In this document: one piece after another, positions 16,240 to 23,387 of the stretch
Layout: the number at the start of each line of letters is the position of its first letter
Position numbering within the stretch: position 1 is the first letter of the stretch
NCBI GenBank assembly: GCA_964524145.1
Contig: CAZGCA010000075.1
Span: 1 to 29,661 of the forward strand
From: CAZGCA01 sp964524145
Lineage (GTDB): Bacteria; Hydrogenedentota; CAZGCA01
Direction of reading: 5' to 3'
DNA: 29,661 nt
Position numbers and translations under genes: made by a program
The notes under the pieces: model-generated
What the model saw: only the letters and a program-made list of their open reading frames with translations
Databases searched by the model: none
Told to the model about the DNA's origin: nothing

Positions 16240-17166
16240 CTACGATTCGTACACGGGCGTCAGCCAGTGACGATACTCCGCTATCCTGCCTTGCGCAACG
16301 TCGAAATACAGCTTCTGAATCGCGAGCGTCACCTCGCCCGGGTTGCCGTCGCCCACCGGCCGGCGGTCGACCTGCGTGACGGGCGCCACCTGCGCGCCCG
16401 TCCCGCAGAAGAACACCTCGTCGGAGGTGTACAGTTCGGTCCGGCCAACGGGTCGGGACGCCGTCTCGATGCCGAGCTTCTCCCTGGCGATCTGCATGAC
16501 CGTGTTGCGCGTTATGCCGACAAGTATGTCCGCCGTGCACGGCGGCGTCACCAGGTTCCCGTCTTGGACGAGAAAGACGTTCATAGCGCTGCCCTCGGAG
16601 ACCGTGCCGTCCTCGCACAAGAATATCGCCTCGTCGAACCCCGACTCCTTCGCTTCGGTCGCTGCGAGCGCGCTGTTAACGTAGCTGCCGTTTATCTTGC
16701 ACCGGACGGGGATCGCATTGTCTCTGAGCCGGCGCCATGACGACACCGTCACGCCCAACCCTTTCGAGATGTCAACGTAGTCGCCCAGACGAATAACGTA
16801 GACAGCGAACTCGTCGTCCAACCCGTGCACTTTCGGCCCGAGCTCGTACGAGCTTTTGTACCCTATGGGCCGGATGTAGACGTCGTCTTTGAACCCGTTC
16901 TTCCTCGTCACATCGACCAGTATCTCGCGTATCTCGTCAAAGGACAGGCCCGGATCGATACACAGCACGCGGAAGCTGCGCATCATTCGGTCAATGTGTT
17001 CGTCGAGCCGAAAGATGTTGAGCTGTTTGTTGTCATCGTTCCAGTACGCGCGAATGCCTTCGAAGACGCCGGTCCCGTAATTGAACGCATGCGTCATGAT
17101 ATTGATGTTTGCATCTTCCGTGGGGACTATCCTGCCTTCGAAGTAAGCGAACTCACCGTTGTCCAT
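16240..17166 (-). CDS. ilvE: Branched-chain amino acid aminotransferase (class IV, PLP)
   Basis: This 308-residue fold-type IV aminotransferase would interconvert Leu/Ile/Val and their 2-oxo acids with 2-oxoglutarate/glutamate. Visible marks are THAFNYGTGVFEGIRAY (25-41), RLDEHIDRM (53-61), the PLP lysine in VRCKINGSYVNS (K157) and EGSAMNVF (191-198). GITRNTVMQIA (217-227) and EVFFCGTGAQVAPV (250-263) complete the pattern. The length is normal for IlvE, and D-amino acid transaminase features are not evident. ATG 17166 has GGAGGG upstream. It follows the PflA-like gene by 20 bases, and the genes probably share its promoter. Confidence 0.93.
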   Translation of the reverse strand: MDNGEFAYFEGRIVPTEDANINIMTHAFNYGTGVFEGIRAYWNDDNKQLNIFRLDEHIDRMMRSFRVLCIDPGLSFDEIREILVDVTRKNGFKDDVYIRPIGYKSSYELGPKVHGLDDEFAVYVIRLGDYVDISKGLGVTVSSWRRLRDNAIPVRCKINGSYVNSALAATEAKESGFDEAIFLCEDGTVSEGSAMNVFLVQDGNLVTPPCTADILVGITRNTVMQIAREKLGIETASRPVGRTELYTSDEVFFCGTGAQVAPVTQVDRRPVGDGNPGEVTLAIQKLYFDVAQGRIAEYRHWLTPVYES

Positions 17167-17186
17167 GCTGCCCTCCTCTGCGGTAC

Positions 17187-18053
17187 CTAGAACCCGCGCC
17201 AGAGCCCTTCATCACGAGCTATCTGCACGGCCTCGTCATACTCCGCGCTCGTTGTCGCACGATTGATCTTCGGGTGTGTCGATGCGTTGTAGCACGGTCT
17301 GTACTGGTCCATGATGTTCGTGTAGGTGTTCGGCGAGACCTCTTTGGCAAGAAACCTCGACACCTGCCGCGTGCCGGCCAGCCCGTTCGGCATCACCAGA
17401 TGCCGTACCAGCAGGCCCCGAGTCGCCACACCGTTGTCATCTATCTCAAGGTCTCCGACCTGATAATGCATCTCCTTCACAGCATCCTTGACTGCGGTCC
17501 AGTACCCGGTCGCCGTCGAGAGCTCGATGGCCACGTTTTCGCTCGCATACTTTATGTCGGGCATGTATATATCCACGATCCCGTCGAGAACCTGAATTGC
17601 CTCAAGCGTCTCGTACCCGCCGCAGTTCCACACTATCGGCACCGTCAGCCCCGCGTCCCGCGCCGCGAGCACCGCCTCGAGCAGCGGCGGCATGAAATGT
17701 GTCGGCGTGACGAAGTTTATGTTGTGGCACCCGCTGTCCTGGAGCGCCAGCATTACTTTCACCAGTTCGCGCACGCCCATCCGGACGCCCTCCCGGCCGT
17801 GGCTGATGTCTGCGTTCTGGCAGAAAAGACAGCCGAGATTGCAGCCGGACAGAAAGATCGTGCCCGAACCGCCCGTGCCGACGAGAGGCGGTTCTTCGCC
17901 GAAATGAGGCCCGTGGCTCGCGACAAAGGGTACCGAACCCATTTTGCAGAACCCCTTCTCGCCGCCGTACCGGTCGACACCGCACTCGCGCGGACACAAC
18001 CTGCACGACTTCATCAGTGCCTGGGCACTTGCTATACGTTCTTCCTGTTCCAT
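17187..18053 (-). CDS. PflA-like radical SAM protein
   Basis: This 288-residue protein has the SAM-cleaving cluster motif C71-x3-C75-x2-C78 in SGCNLGCLFCQN. It also has an N-terminal cysteine set (C17, C20, C24, C36: CRLCPRECG...GFC) typical of the PflA-like/COG1313 group. Later segments THFMPP, WNCGGYE, DIYMPDIKY and LLVRHLVMPNG are characteristic of that group. The group is often annotated as pyruvate formate-lyase activating enzyme, but no glycyl radical enzyme is nearby and the substrate is unknown. It is the first gene of the operon, behind a near-consensus promoter. Confidence 0.9.
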   Translation of the reverse strand: MEQEERIASAQALMKSCRLCPRECGVDRYGGEKGFCKMGSVPFVASHGPHFGEEPPLVGTGGSGTIFLSGCNLGCLFCQNADISHGREGVRMGVRELVKVMLALQDSGCHNINFVTPTHFMPPLLEAVLAARDAGLTVPIVWNCGGYETLEAIQVLDGIVDIYMPDIKYASENVAIELSTATGYWTAVKDAVKEMHYQVGDLEIDDNGVATRGLLVRHLVMPNGLAGTRQVSRFLAKEVSPNTYTNIMDQYRPCYNASTHPKINRATTSAEYDEAVQIARDEGLWRGF

Positions 18054-18087
18054 CCGGTTCTTACTCCATACCGCTCCGTGGGACGAT

Positions 18088-18116
18088 ATTCTATCCGGTT
18101 CGACCGCTCATGTCAA
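18088..18116 (-). promoter_or_regulatory. Sigma-70 promoter of the radical SAM-aminotransferase operon
   Basis: On the minus strand a perfect TTGACA (18116-18111), a 17-base spacer and TAGAAT (18093-18088). The leader to ATG 18053 is about 28 bases. Confidence 0.8.
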
Positions 18117-18251
18117 TCCGAAGGCTTCGCAGACCGTGCGACAACAGAGCGCATTTCGCCACAATTGGTGATGTTCGCGAGAGGTTATTGTACGGGGGCA
18201 GTTGCTATTGGGAACGGCATAACTAATGCCCTGTCAACACACCACAAACCC

Positions 18252-18356
18252 GTCATAGCGAGCCACCTTCAGGTGGCGTGGCAATCTCGCATTCTGCGCT
18301 TTGCCCCCCTTCTGTTTCATCCCGCTCGCGATGGCGAAAGGCCCAGTCATTGCGAG
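18252..18356. repeat. Degenerate GTCATTGCGAG-type dispersed repeat arms
   Basis: GTCATAGCGAG at 18252 leads through a small hairpin (CCACC/GGTGG) to GGCAATCTC. GTCATTGCGAG recurs at 18346. This pair of motifs is a common intergenic repeat in environmental genomes. The copy seems decayed. Confidence 0.45.
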
Positions 18357-18389
18357 AATTCCCGGCCGGACATTGTCTATGCAGCAATC

Positions 18390-18580
18390 AATAGTTGCTG
18401 GTTGTCAGTTTTCAGTTGCTGGTGGGGCGTTCCTTATGAGGGACCGGCTGCTGACGCGGCCCCCAATCATTCAATCCCCAAATCACTCAATCTCTCAATG
18501 ATCCAATCTCTCAATTCCTCTCGCCTCTTCCCCCCGCCGCCGTGCTCGTGCCCGTCCTCGTAATCGACTCTGTTCCTACC
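18390..18580. other. Low-complexity gene-free stretch
   Basis: It contains short iterations of GTTGCTGGT/GTCAGTTTTCAG and of CAATC (about 18466-18515), followed by a GTGCTCGTG...CTCGTAATCG motif. That last motif recurs near 24885 and 28520. No reading frame here has a start, Shine-Dalgarno and plausible composition. Confidence 0.5.
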
Positions 18581-18672
18581 GCGCAAGCGGTTGAACACGA
18601 ATAGCCTCGGGTTGGGTCGCGCAAGCGGCGCTACCCGTGGACACAAGGCGGTCAATAACCAACCCCGTTAGG
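18577..18672 (-). repeat. Double-hairpin intergenic element (copy 2, inverted)
   Basis: Read on the minus strand: a long imperfect hairpin starting CCACGGGTAGCG and ending CCCGAGG, the linker CTATTCGTGTTC, then the hairpin AACCGC/GCGGT. On the plus strand a further CAACCCC/GGGGTTG hairpin joins it to the direct copy that follows. Confidence 0.6.
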
Positions 18673-18814
18673 GGTTGAAGAAAGGACTCGCAGAACGCGG
18701 CCGCGGTTGAGATGTGCAACCCCTACGGGGTAGCTGAGTTTGGTGATGCATCGTCACCACGGGTAGCGGCATACCGCAACCCGTGGCTAGTTGTGTGCAA
18801 CCGCTGCCGCGGTA
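18673..18814 (+). repeat. 142-bp dispersed repeat, copy A (structured)
   Basis: It aligns without gaps to 24690-24831, with about 13 mismatches counted by eye. It contains the hairpins ACCCC/GGGGT, CCACGGGT...ACCCGTGG and ACCGC/GCGGT. Differences between copies often fall in loops or leave G-U pairs. The 141-codon minus-strand frame over it is not considered coding. Confidence 0.8.
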
Positions 18815-19190
18815 GTGATTGCCAAATGAGTCGCGGGGCAGGCGGTCTCCCACATACGGGTCCTGCAACCAAGTATTGAATGGAGGCAGCCACCATTCAT
18901 CGCAGGCAGAGTTGACGTGACAAAGTTGTTGAAGCTTGCCGGATATAGTAGTATGATGCAGGTAGGTGAGTGGGAGACCATCCATGTTGAGCCATAGGAC
19001 CAGCAGGAGGCGACCGAGTTGGGGGCAAAGACGCACGCGGGCTATGTCAGCAAACTCGAGCATGCTTTCGGAGGGGCTGCGAATAGAATCCAAACCCGGG
19101 TGTATTTCTCATAGAACTGGTGTGGGAGGGTCCGTAGGCCGCTGATGCGTGAACCGTTCGACGGAGGGCAATTCTGACCATGCTGTCAAC
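18815..19190. other. Gene-free stretch upstream of the small-protein island
   Basis: No credible gene or strong promoter was found. Open frames on the minus strand are short, cysteine/proline-rich and extend into the repeat. Confidence 0.4.
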
Positions 19191-19191
19191 T

Positions 19192-19245
19192 GTTCGCAGG
19201 AATAAATGGTAACTGTCCCCATGTTAATCACATGTTCAGTCTGTG
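19192..19245 (+). repeat. AACTGTCCCCAT repeat, copy A
   Basis: About 54 bases match 20051-20102. The core AACTGTCCCCATGTTAATC is identical, and the flanks GTTnGCAG and TCTGTG are shared. The next gene starts inside this copy. Confidence 0.7.
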
Positions 19246-19928
19246 GCGATGAGATGGTTAAGGGCGTCTGGCAAGGCCCTTTGCCGGAACTGCATGCAGA
19301 GAGTGTAAACGTATCCTTTCCGGAGACCAAGCGGCAGCTTGAGAGTAGCGTCTGTGCGAAGTGTGCGGCACTCGCGTTCCCTGTCGCAGACATGGTATGT
19401 AGCGAAGGTGAATCTCCTGCTTCCGGGCCTCCATGTTCTTCGTGCGGTCAAAGTACCCATGAAGCCACATGGACAGCGTTCCCGCCTCTGCTGACTCTGT
19501 CCGACGGGATTCACAGCATACTCATCACCGCCGTAGGGCCGGCAAGGTCCAACGGATCGCAACAGCTTCCTGAAGGTATTGTGTGCTGCACGTGCGGGTT
19601 GTTCGTGATGCGAAACGTGCTCATGGAGGAGAAGGAGGGCGATGAGTCTGCAATCCGGGCATCAGTCATCAGGGAGGCTGATGAAGATACCAAGCTAATC
19701 AGAGCGTTCAAATATGGTGCAGCTACAGGAGCAATCCTTTTGGGCACTCTATCGGGCGCGTTCTTCTTGATCAATGGAGTATTGCAGGAGGAGTGGGGCA
19801 TTGCCATTCTTCTCATTGTGATTAGCATCGGTGCGGTCTCCGGCGCCGTTTTCGGCATGTTCTTTGGCAGCGTGATACTTCGAGTTCTGGGCTTATCGAG
19901 AAAACCTACTCGTCCTCGACATTCATAG
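19206..19928 (+). CDS. Unrecognised membrane protein with CxxC zinc-binding-like pairs
   Basis: This 240-residue protein has cysteine pairs at 10/13, 50/53, 77/80 and 127-130 (CSVCGDEM, CAKC, CSSCGQ, CCTCGL). They suggest two zinc-ribbon-like knuckles in the first 130 residues. An acidic linker follows, then two membrane segments (about 171-190 and 198-226, glycine-rich) and a basic tail. ATG 19206 (weak AGGAA upstream) and ATG 19221 are both possible starts, and both lie in the repeat. No known family is recognised; a membrane-tethered regulator or sensor is only one possibility. Codon pattern and the low-complexity-free sequence support a real gene. Confidence 0.65.
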   Translation: MVTVPMLITCSVCGDEMVKGVWQGPLPELHAESVNVSFPETKRQLESSVCAKCAALAFPVADMVCSEGESPASGPPCSSCGQSTHEATWTAFPPLLTLSDGIHSILITAVGPARSNGSQQLPEGIVCCTCGLFVMRNVLMEEKEGDESAIRASVIREADEDTKLIRAFKYGAATGAILLGTLSGAFFLINGVLQEEWGIAILLIVISIGAVSGAVFGMFFGSVILRVLGLSRKPTRPRHS

Positions 19929-20050
19929 AGATTCGTAGTGGCAGGAGTGACCGACGGTTACGGCGGTTCTTATGTCAAGGGCAAGCGGATAAAATCGATA
20001 CACACGCCGGAGTGGAAGTGAAGTATGCGGCGGTGGAAAGTGAGGCACCT

Positions 20051-20102
20051 GTTGGCAGAAATCAATAGCAACTGTCCCCATGTTAATCCATTTCAATCTG
20101 TG
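20051..20102 (+). repeat. AACTGTCCCCAT repeat, copy B
   Basis: This is the second copy of the 19192-19245 repeat, ending 28 bases before the next gene start. A weaker relative (GGCAACTCCCCCCATTTA) may lie at 21718-21735. Confidence 0.7.
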
Positions 20103-20130
20103 AGCTTGAGTGAGGAGTGAGGGCGATCCG

Positions 20131-20661
20131 ATGCAGTTTTGGGGAGCCATCTTTGTCGTCCTTTTGATGGCGAGTGCGTGGGTGATCGGTGCTTGGACGG
20201 GGGTGTCGCTTTGGCTCCAAAGGCGCAAGGAGTTGAGAAAGCGCGCCACGCCTGGGGCACTCGGTCATAGGCGGGACCCGCCTTTGTCCATCATGCTTGT
20301 TAAAGTCGCTTTTGCAGGATGGTTTTACAGTGTGACATTCTCTTTGGCGGTTCGGCACTTTTGGCTCGTCGTTACGAGTGCCGGCATTTGCTACATTACC
20401 ACGTTTTGCGTCGTCCGCCTGCTGAAGGTTCACAAGGTTTTTTTCGGGTTGCAGGATGACAGGAGTCGTCACGCCTTTCATCTCCCTTGGTATGTGGTGC
20501 TTGCGTCTGCGTTGACCTTGGGAATAGCTGTGGGTCTGGCCGTAGCCTCCCGAGATTGGCTTGCAGCCGGCTCACTGTTCTTTGGCAGTTGTGGGGGATT
20601 TTTCATGGCCATAAACCTGCCACCCCTGCCGGAACCGGAGACTTCTCGTGGGGAATCTTAA
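20131..20661 (+). CDS. Unrecognised small membrane protein
   Basis: The product is about 176 residues from ATG 20131 (GAGGG seven bases upstream); a GTG at 20110 is in frame. The sequence opens with a membrane helix (WGAIFVVLLMASAWVIGAW). Helices near the middle (LVKVAFAGWFYSVTF, LVVTSAGICYITTF) and a C-terminal hydrophobic pair (VVLASALTLGIAVGLAV, AAGSLFFGSCGGFFMAI) follow. Basic loops (LQRRKELRKR) suggest an ordinary inner-membrane topology. No family is recognised. It belongs to the run of small hypothetical genes on the plus strand. Confidence 0.6.
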   Translation: MQFWGAIFVVLLMASAWVIGAWTGVSLWLQRRKELRKRATPGALGHRRDPPLSIMLVKVAFAGWFYSVTFSLAVRHFWLVVTSAGICYITTFCVVRLLKVHKVFFGLQDDRSRHAFHLPWYVVLASALTLGIAVGLAVASRDWLAAGSLFFGSCGGFFMAINLPPLPEPETSRGES

Positions 20662-20775
20662 TTGGCGACAATTGCCATTTCTGGACAGGCGAATGGGATA
20701 TCGGGATCTGACCAGCCGTCTTTATGAGGCGAGAGTCGAACCAATGAGTCAAGTTTTCGAACCATCAACCAACAC

Positions 20776-20860
20776 TGTCACCCTGAGCGAAGCGAAGGGT
20801 CTCCTTATGGGCAATCGGCTGACGCGAAGATCGAGATTCTTCACTACGTTCAGAATGACA
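20776..20860. repeat. MITE-like element with 28-bp terminal inverted repeats
   Basis: TGTCACCCTGAGCGAAGCGA (start of the left arm, 20776-20803) matches the reverse complement of 20833-20860 at 21 of 28 positions. The total length is 85 bases, with a short internal segment. TGTCA...TGACA borders are typical of widely dispersed short inverted elements. No transposase is nearby. Confidence 0.65.
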
Positions 20861-20929
20861 CGAGAAGGAGAACGGCAGGACAAGAATTGCCGCGTATTGA
20901 AACCTCGGGCAATCGGACTCTGCTAGGCG

Positions 20930-21670
20930 ATGGCTCAGATGACCGGGAATGACGAGAAGCGTTCGCGCATGTGTCTTGTTGCGGAATTGGCCTTCTATTG
21001 CATCACGATGGTCGCAATCCTGGTCGTGTACCTGAGGCATTGGAGGACCCCCGAGGCGCTGTTGGAACCCACGGTTGCGGGGTATCTGCCAGAGGTCTGG
21101 CAACGCGCGTTCGGCTACTGCTGGATAATCCTCGTGCCAATCTTGTGGATCGCGTTGGCAGTAAGGACAGTCTCCGTTTACAGGCGGGAGAAACAAGGCG
21201 GGAGTCCCAAGGAGAAATCCTCGTCTGCAAGAACATCGATTCGCACGCTTTTCCGGAGATCGGAGACAAAGGCAGACCACCCGGACAACGACAAACGAAG
21301 TTCAGTTGGAGTTCCATCCGAAAGTCCGGCCTCATCCGAACAGCACAGACGCATTACGCGTATCGACCGCATGCTAGTGGTGATCGGTCTTTCGATTGCC
21401 CTGTTGTTTGCATACTTCGCCATTCTGGGTGGGGCGCCGAAAACGCGCCTCCTTGGTATTCATCCCGGACACATCGTTGTCGGGTTGTTTGTGCTGTTGG
21501 CTTTTGCCAATGTTGCGAATGCTCTCATCTACGGGAAAGTCATGGGAAAGCACAAGGTGACGTACAAAGCGGACAATCCAGGCGAATTCCGGCGGGACCT
21601 GGCGGGGGCCGTTCTCGGTTGCATTATCGCCATTGTTGCAGCACTGATTGCGTTCCTGTTCCTAGAATAG
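20930..21670 (+). CDS. Unrecognised multi-pass membrane protein
   Basis: This 246-residue protein has membrane segments at about 15-36, 62-84, 147-167, 178-199 and 223-245, separated by a hydrophilic stretch (86-145) rich in Ser, Arg and Lys. There are no catalytic motifs that I can name. ATG 20930 or 20939 may be the start; both have poor Shine-Dalgarno sites. It lies 70 bases after the MITE-like element. Confidence 0.6.
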   Translation: MAQMTGNDEKRSRMCLVAELAFYCITMVAILVVYLRHWRTPEALLEPTVAGYLPEVWQRAFGYCWIILVPILWIALAVRTVSVYRREKQGGSPKEKSSSARTSIRTLFRRSETKADHPDNDKRSSVGVPSESPASSEQHRRITRIDRMLVVIGLSIALLFAYFAILGGAPKTRLLGIHPGHIVVGLFVLLAFANVANALIYGKVMGKHKVTYKADNPGEFRRDLAGAVLGCIIAIVAALIAFLFLE

Positions 21671-21798
21671 ATTAGATGGTTGAACGAATTGCTGGACTCC
21701 GGGGCAAGTAGAATACATGGCAACTCCCCCCATTTAGGACAATTAGGAGACGCTGCCATGTGCAGCCAAGGTCATTCGCGCGCGGTTTGGAGAGCACA

Positions 21799-22236
21799 AT
21801 GATGAGAGGAAAGTTCGTAGCGGTTCAAATCATCGCAATCGTGCTGTTGTTGATTTTCTCGGGTTACGTATCGCTCATGTGCGTCAAATTCAAATGGCGA
21901 AACGAGTACCACCGGTCGCGCATGTTCGAGTACGAGTTGTTGTGCCAAATATCCATGATCACGCCGGTTGGTACAGACCTGAGCAGCTTCCTTCACGGGT
22001 TCGGCCTGGACAGCAGCGCCTATCACCAGACGGACGAAAGTTCCGGATACGTGTCCATCCGGCCGGATTTGCGGATTCCTAGATCGGAGCAAAGGGATTA
22101 CACGGGCTTCCACTTCAATTTCGAGAATGGGAAGTTGGTCAGCTTTGAGCCTTCCGGACCGGATGTTGCAGAGCACAAAATCAAACTGTCAGAAGTGCCG
22201 ATCGGCAACAAGCTCGGTTATTGGCAGAGCCTATGA
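21799..22236 (+). CDS. Unrecognised single-pass membrane-anchored protein
   Basis: The product is about 145 residues from ATG 21799, which has GGAGAG five bases upstream; an in-frame ATG at 21760 adds 13 residues without such a site. An N-terminal membrane anchor (7-28, VQIIAIVLLLIFSGYVSL) is followed by a soluble, probably external domain ending FHFNFENGKLVSFEPSG. No family is recognised. Confidence 0.6.
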   Translation: MMRGKFVAVQIIAIVLLLIFSGYVSLMCVKFKWRNEYHRSRMFEYELLCQISMITPVGTDLSSFLHGFGLDSSAYHQTDESSGYVSIRPDLRIPRSEQRDYTGFHFNFENGKLVSFEPSGPDVAEHKIKLSEVPIGNKLGYWQSL

Positions 22237-22335
22237 CAACTGCTGACAACTGCATGCACATGGATCAAGAGAGGAAACAGGGGCCAAGGGCCTTTTGTAC
22301 GAGACCGTCAATGGTTGGGTGATTGAATAAGAACC

Positions 22336-22830
22336 ATGATTGAACCAGAGGAGCTTCTTGATATCATAGCTGGGTTTGAAACGAAACTGACCAGTCTCAG
22401 AGATTTGACGAACTGGGCGGCGAGTCTGCTTGTCCGGAATACTGAGACCGACTCTTTGATCCGTCTCGCAGGACTTACGGAAGCCGAATCGGACGAAGCG
22501 TCCGGTCTGCTGAGAAGAGCCGTTTCGGAGTTGGGCTTCCGATACCCCCGTGAAGAGGTAATAGACCTTGCTTGCGCGCGGCTGATCGCCAGGGATATCC
22601 TCAATGGTCAGATTCAACCCAACGAGGGGTGCGCACGAATAGGCGAGATCAATGAAAAGTTGGGATGGCCGGACGAGCTCGCCAGGTTCGGAGCGTTGGC
22701 ACACGAACAGACAGGCCACAACCATGTTGGTATCACAAAGCAAGGAACAGTTCCTGAGATTATGTCGGCTGCGCAAGCCTTGGTTGACCTGGAATTATTG
22801 CTGGATTCAGCAGATGACCAAGCTCATTGA
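22336..22830 (+). CDS. Unrecognised soluble alpha-helical protein
   Basis: This 164-residue acidic protein is predicted mostly helical, with no membrane segment or signal peptide. Features are an early IIAGFETKLTSLRDL helix, LAGLTEAESDEASGLLRRAV and a C-terminal AAQALVDLELLLDSADD. It overlaps the next gene by 17 bases, which suggests coupled translation of a pair. A small immunity or adaptor role is conceivable from size and pairing, but nothing in the sequence proves it. Confidence 0.6.
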   Translation: MIEPEELLDIIAGFETKLTSLRDLTNWAASLLVRNTETDSLIRLAGLTEAESDEASGLLRRAVSELGFRYPREEVIDLACARLIARDILNGQIQPNEGCARIGEINEKLGWPDELARFGALAHEQTGHNHVGITKQGTVPEIMSAAQALVDLELLLDSADDQAH

Positions 22831-23152
22831 GGACGAATCGAAATACGGGATATACACCATCAGCCGACGCGTTGGGCATATCGTGTTTCTGGCTGCGACG
22901 ATATCTTTGGCCTACCACGTTGGTCGCCACGGTACGGACGATCTAAACTGGAACAAATGCATTGTCTTTGGTTTTCTCGTGTTCGCATGGTTTATCGTCT
23001 TGCCCGGAAAGCTCTTCATCGACGACCCCAAGTACTCCGGCAGGCAAATGAAACACATTCGGCAAGTGGAACGTGCAATGTGTTACTACGTCTGGCCTGT
23101 GGTGCTTATCGTGGCGTTCGGCTGGCTGGCCCTGACATCTTGGACGTCGTAA
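22814..23152 (+). CDS. Unrecognised small three-helix membrane protein
   Basis: This 112-residue product starts from ATG 22814; the longer in-frame extension runs out of frame through the previous gene and is not credible. Membrane helices lie at about 21-36, 49-66 and 90-108. A short loop with DDPKYSGRQMKHIRQVERAM lies between the last two. It overlaps the 3' end of the helical-protein gene. The stop is 24 bases before the attC-like hairpin. Confidence 0.6.
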   Translation: MTKLIEDESKYGIYTISRRVGHIVFLAATISLAYHVGRHGTDDLNWNKCIVFGFLVFAWFIVLPGKLFIDDPKYSGRQMKHIRQVERAMCYYVWPVVLIVAFGWLALTSWTS

Positions 23153-23175
23153 CAGTAAATCAGGAGGTTCTAGCA

Positions 23176-23228
23176 TCTAACGAGCGCATGCAACGGACCC
23201 GCGGGTGCTGCCGCGCATGACGTGAGGC
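23176..23228. repeat. attC-like imperfect hairpin
   Basis: Outer boxes TCTAACG (23176-23182) and CGTGAGGC (23221-23228) resemble R'' and R' of integron attC sites (CGTTAGA expected). Inner arms CATGC-aa-CGG and CCG-c-GCATG pair with unpaired bases, and a core ACCC/GGGT closes the loop. The length of 53 bases fits a short attC. No integron integrase is in the window. Confidence 0.35.
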
Positions 23229-23387
23229 ATACGGTAACGGAAGGCGAGCATCCTTCCGATGCCATAATATGGGGACGTTCAGGGCAAGACAGAACATGGA
23301 GGAGCTTGACATGGGAACCCGGTAGTGCTAAGGAAGACGGTAGTTTTTTGGGTGGAGCAGTTTCGTAGCGAGAAGGAGGGTATGGTG

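Noticed and set aside
17109..18563. 484-codon plus-strand frame
   Set aside because: Shadow of the radical SAM gene extended into repeats.
18668..19093. 141-codon minus-strand frame
   Set aside because: Runs through the structured 142-bp repeat; composition is not protein-like.
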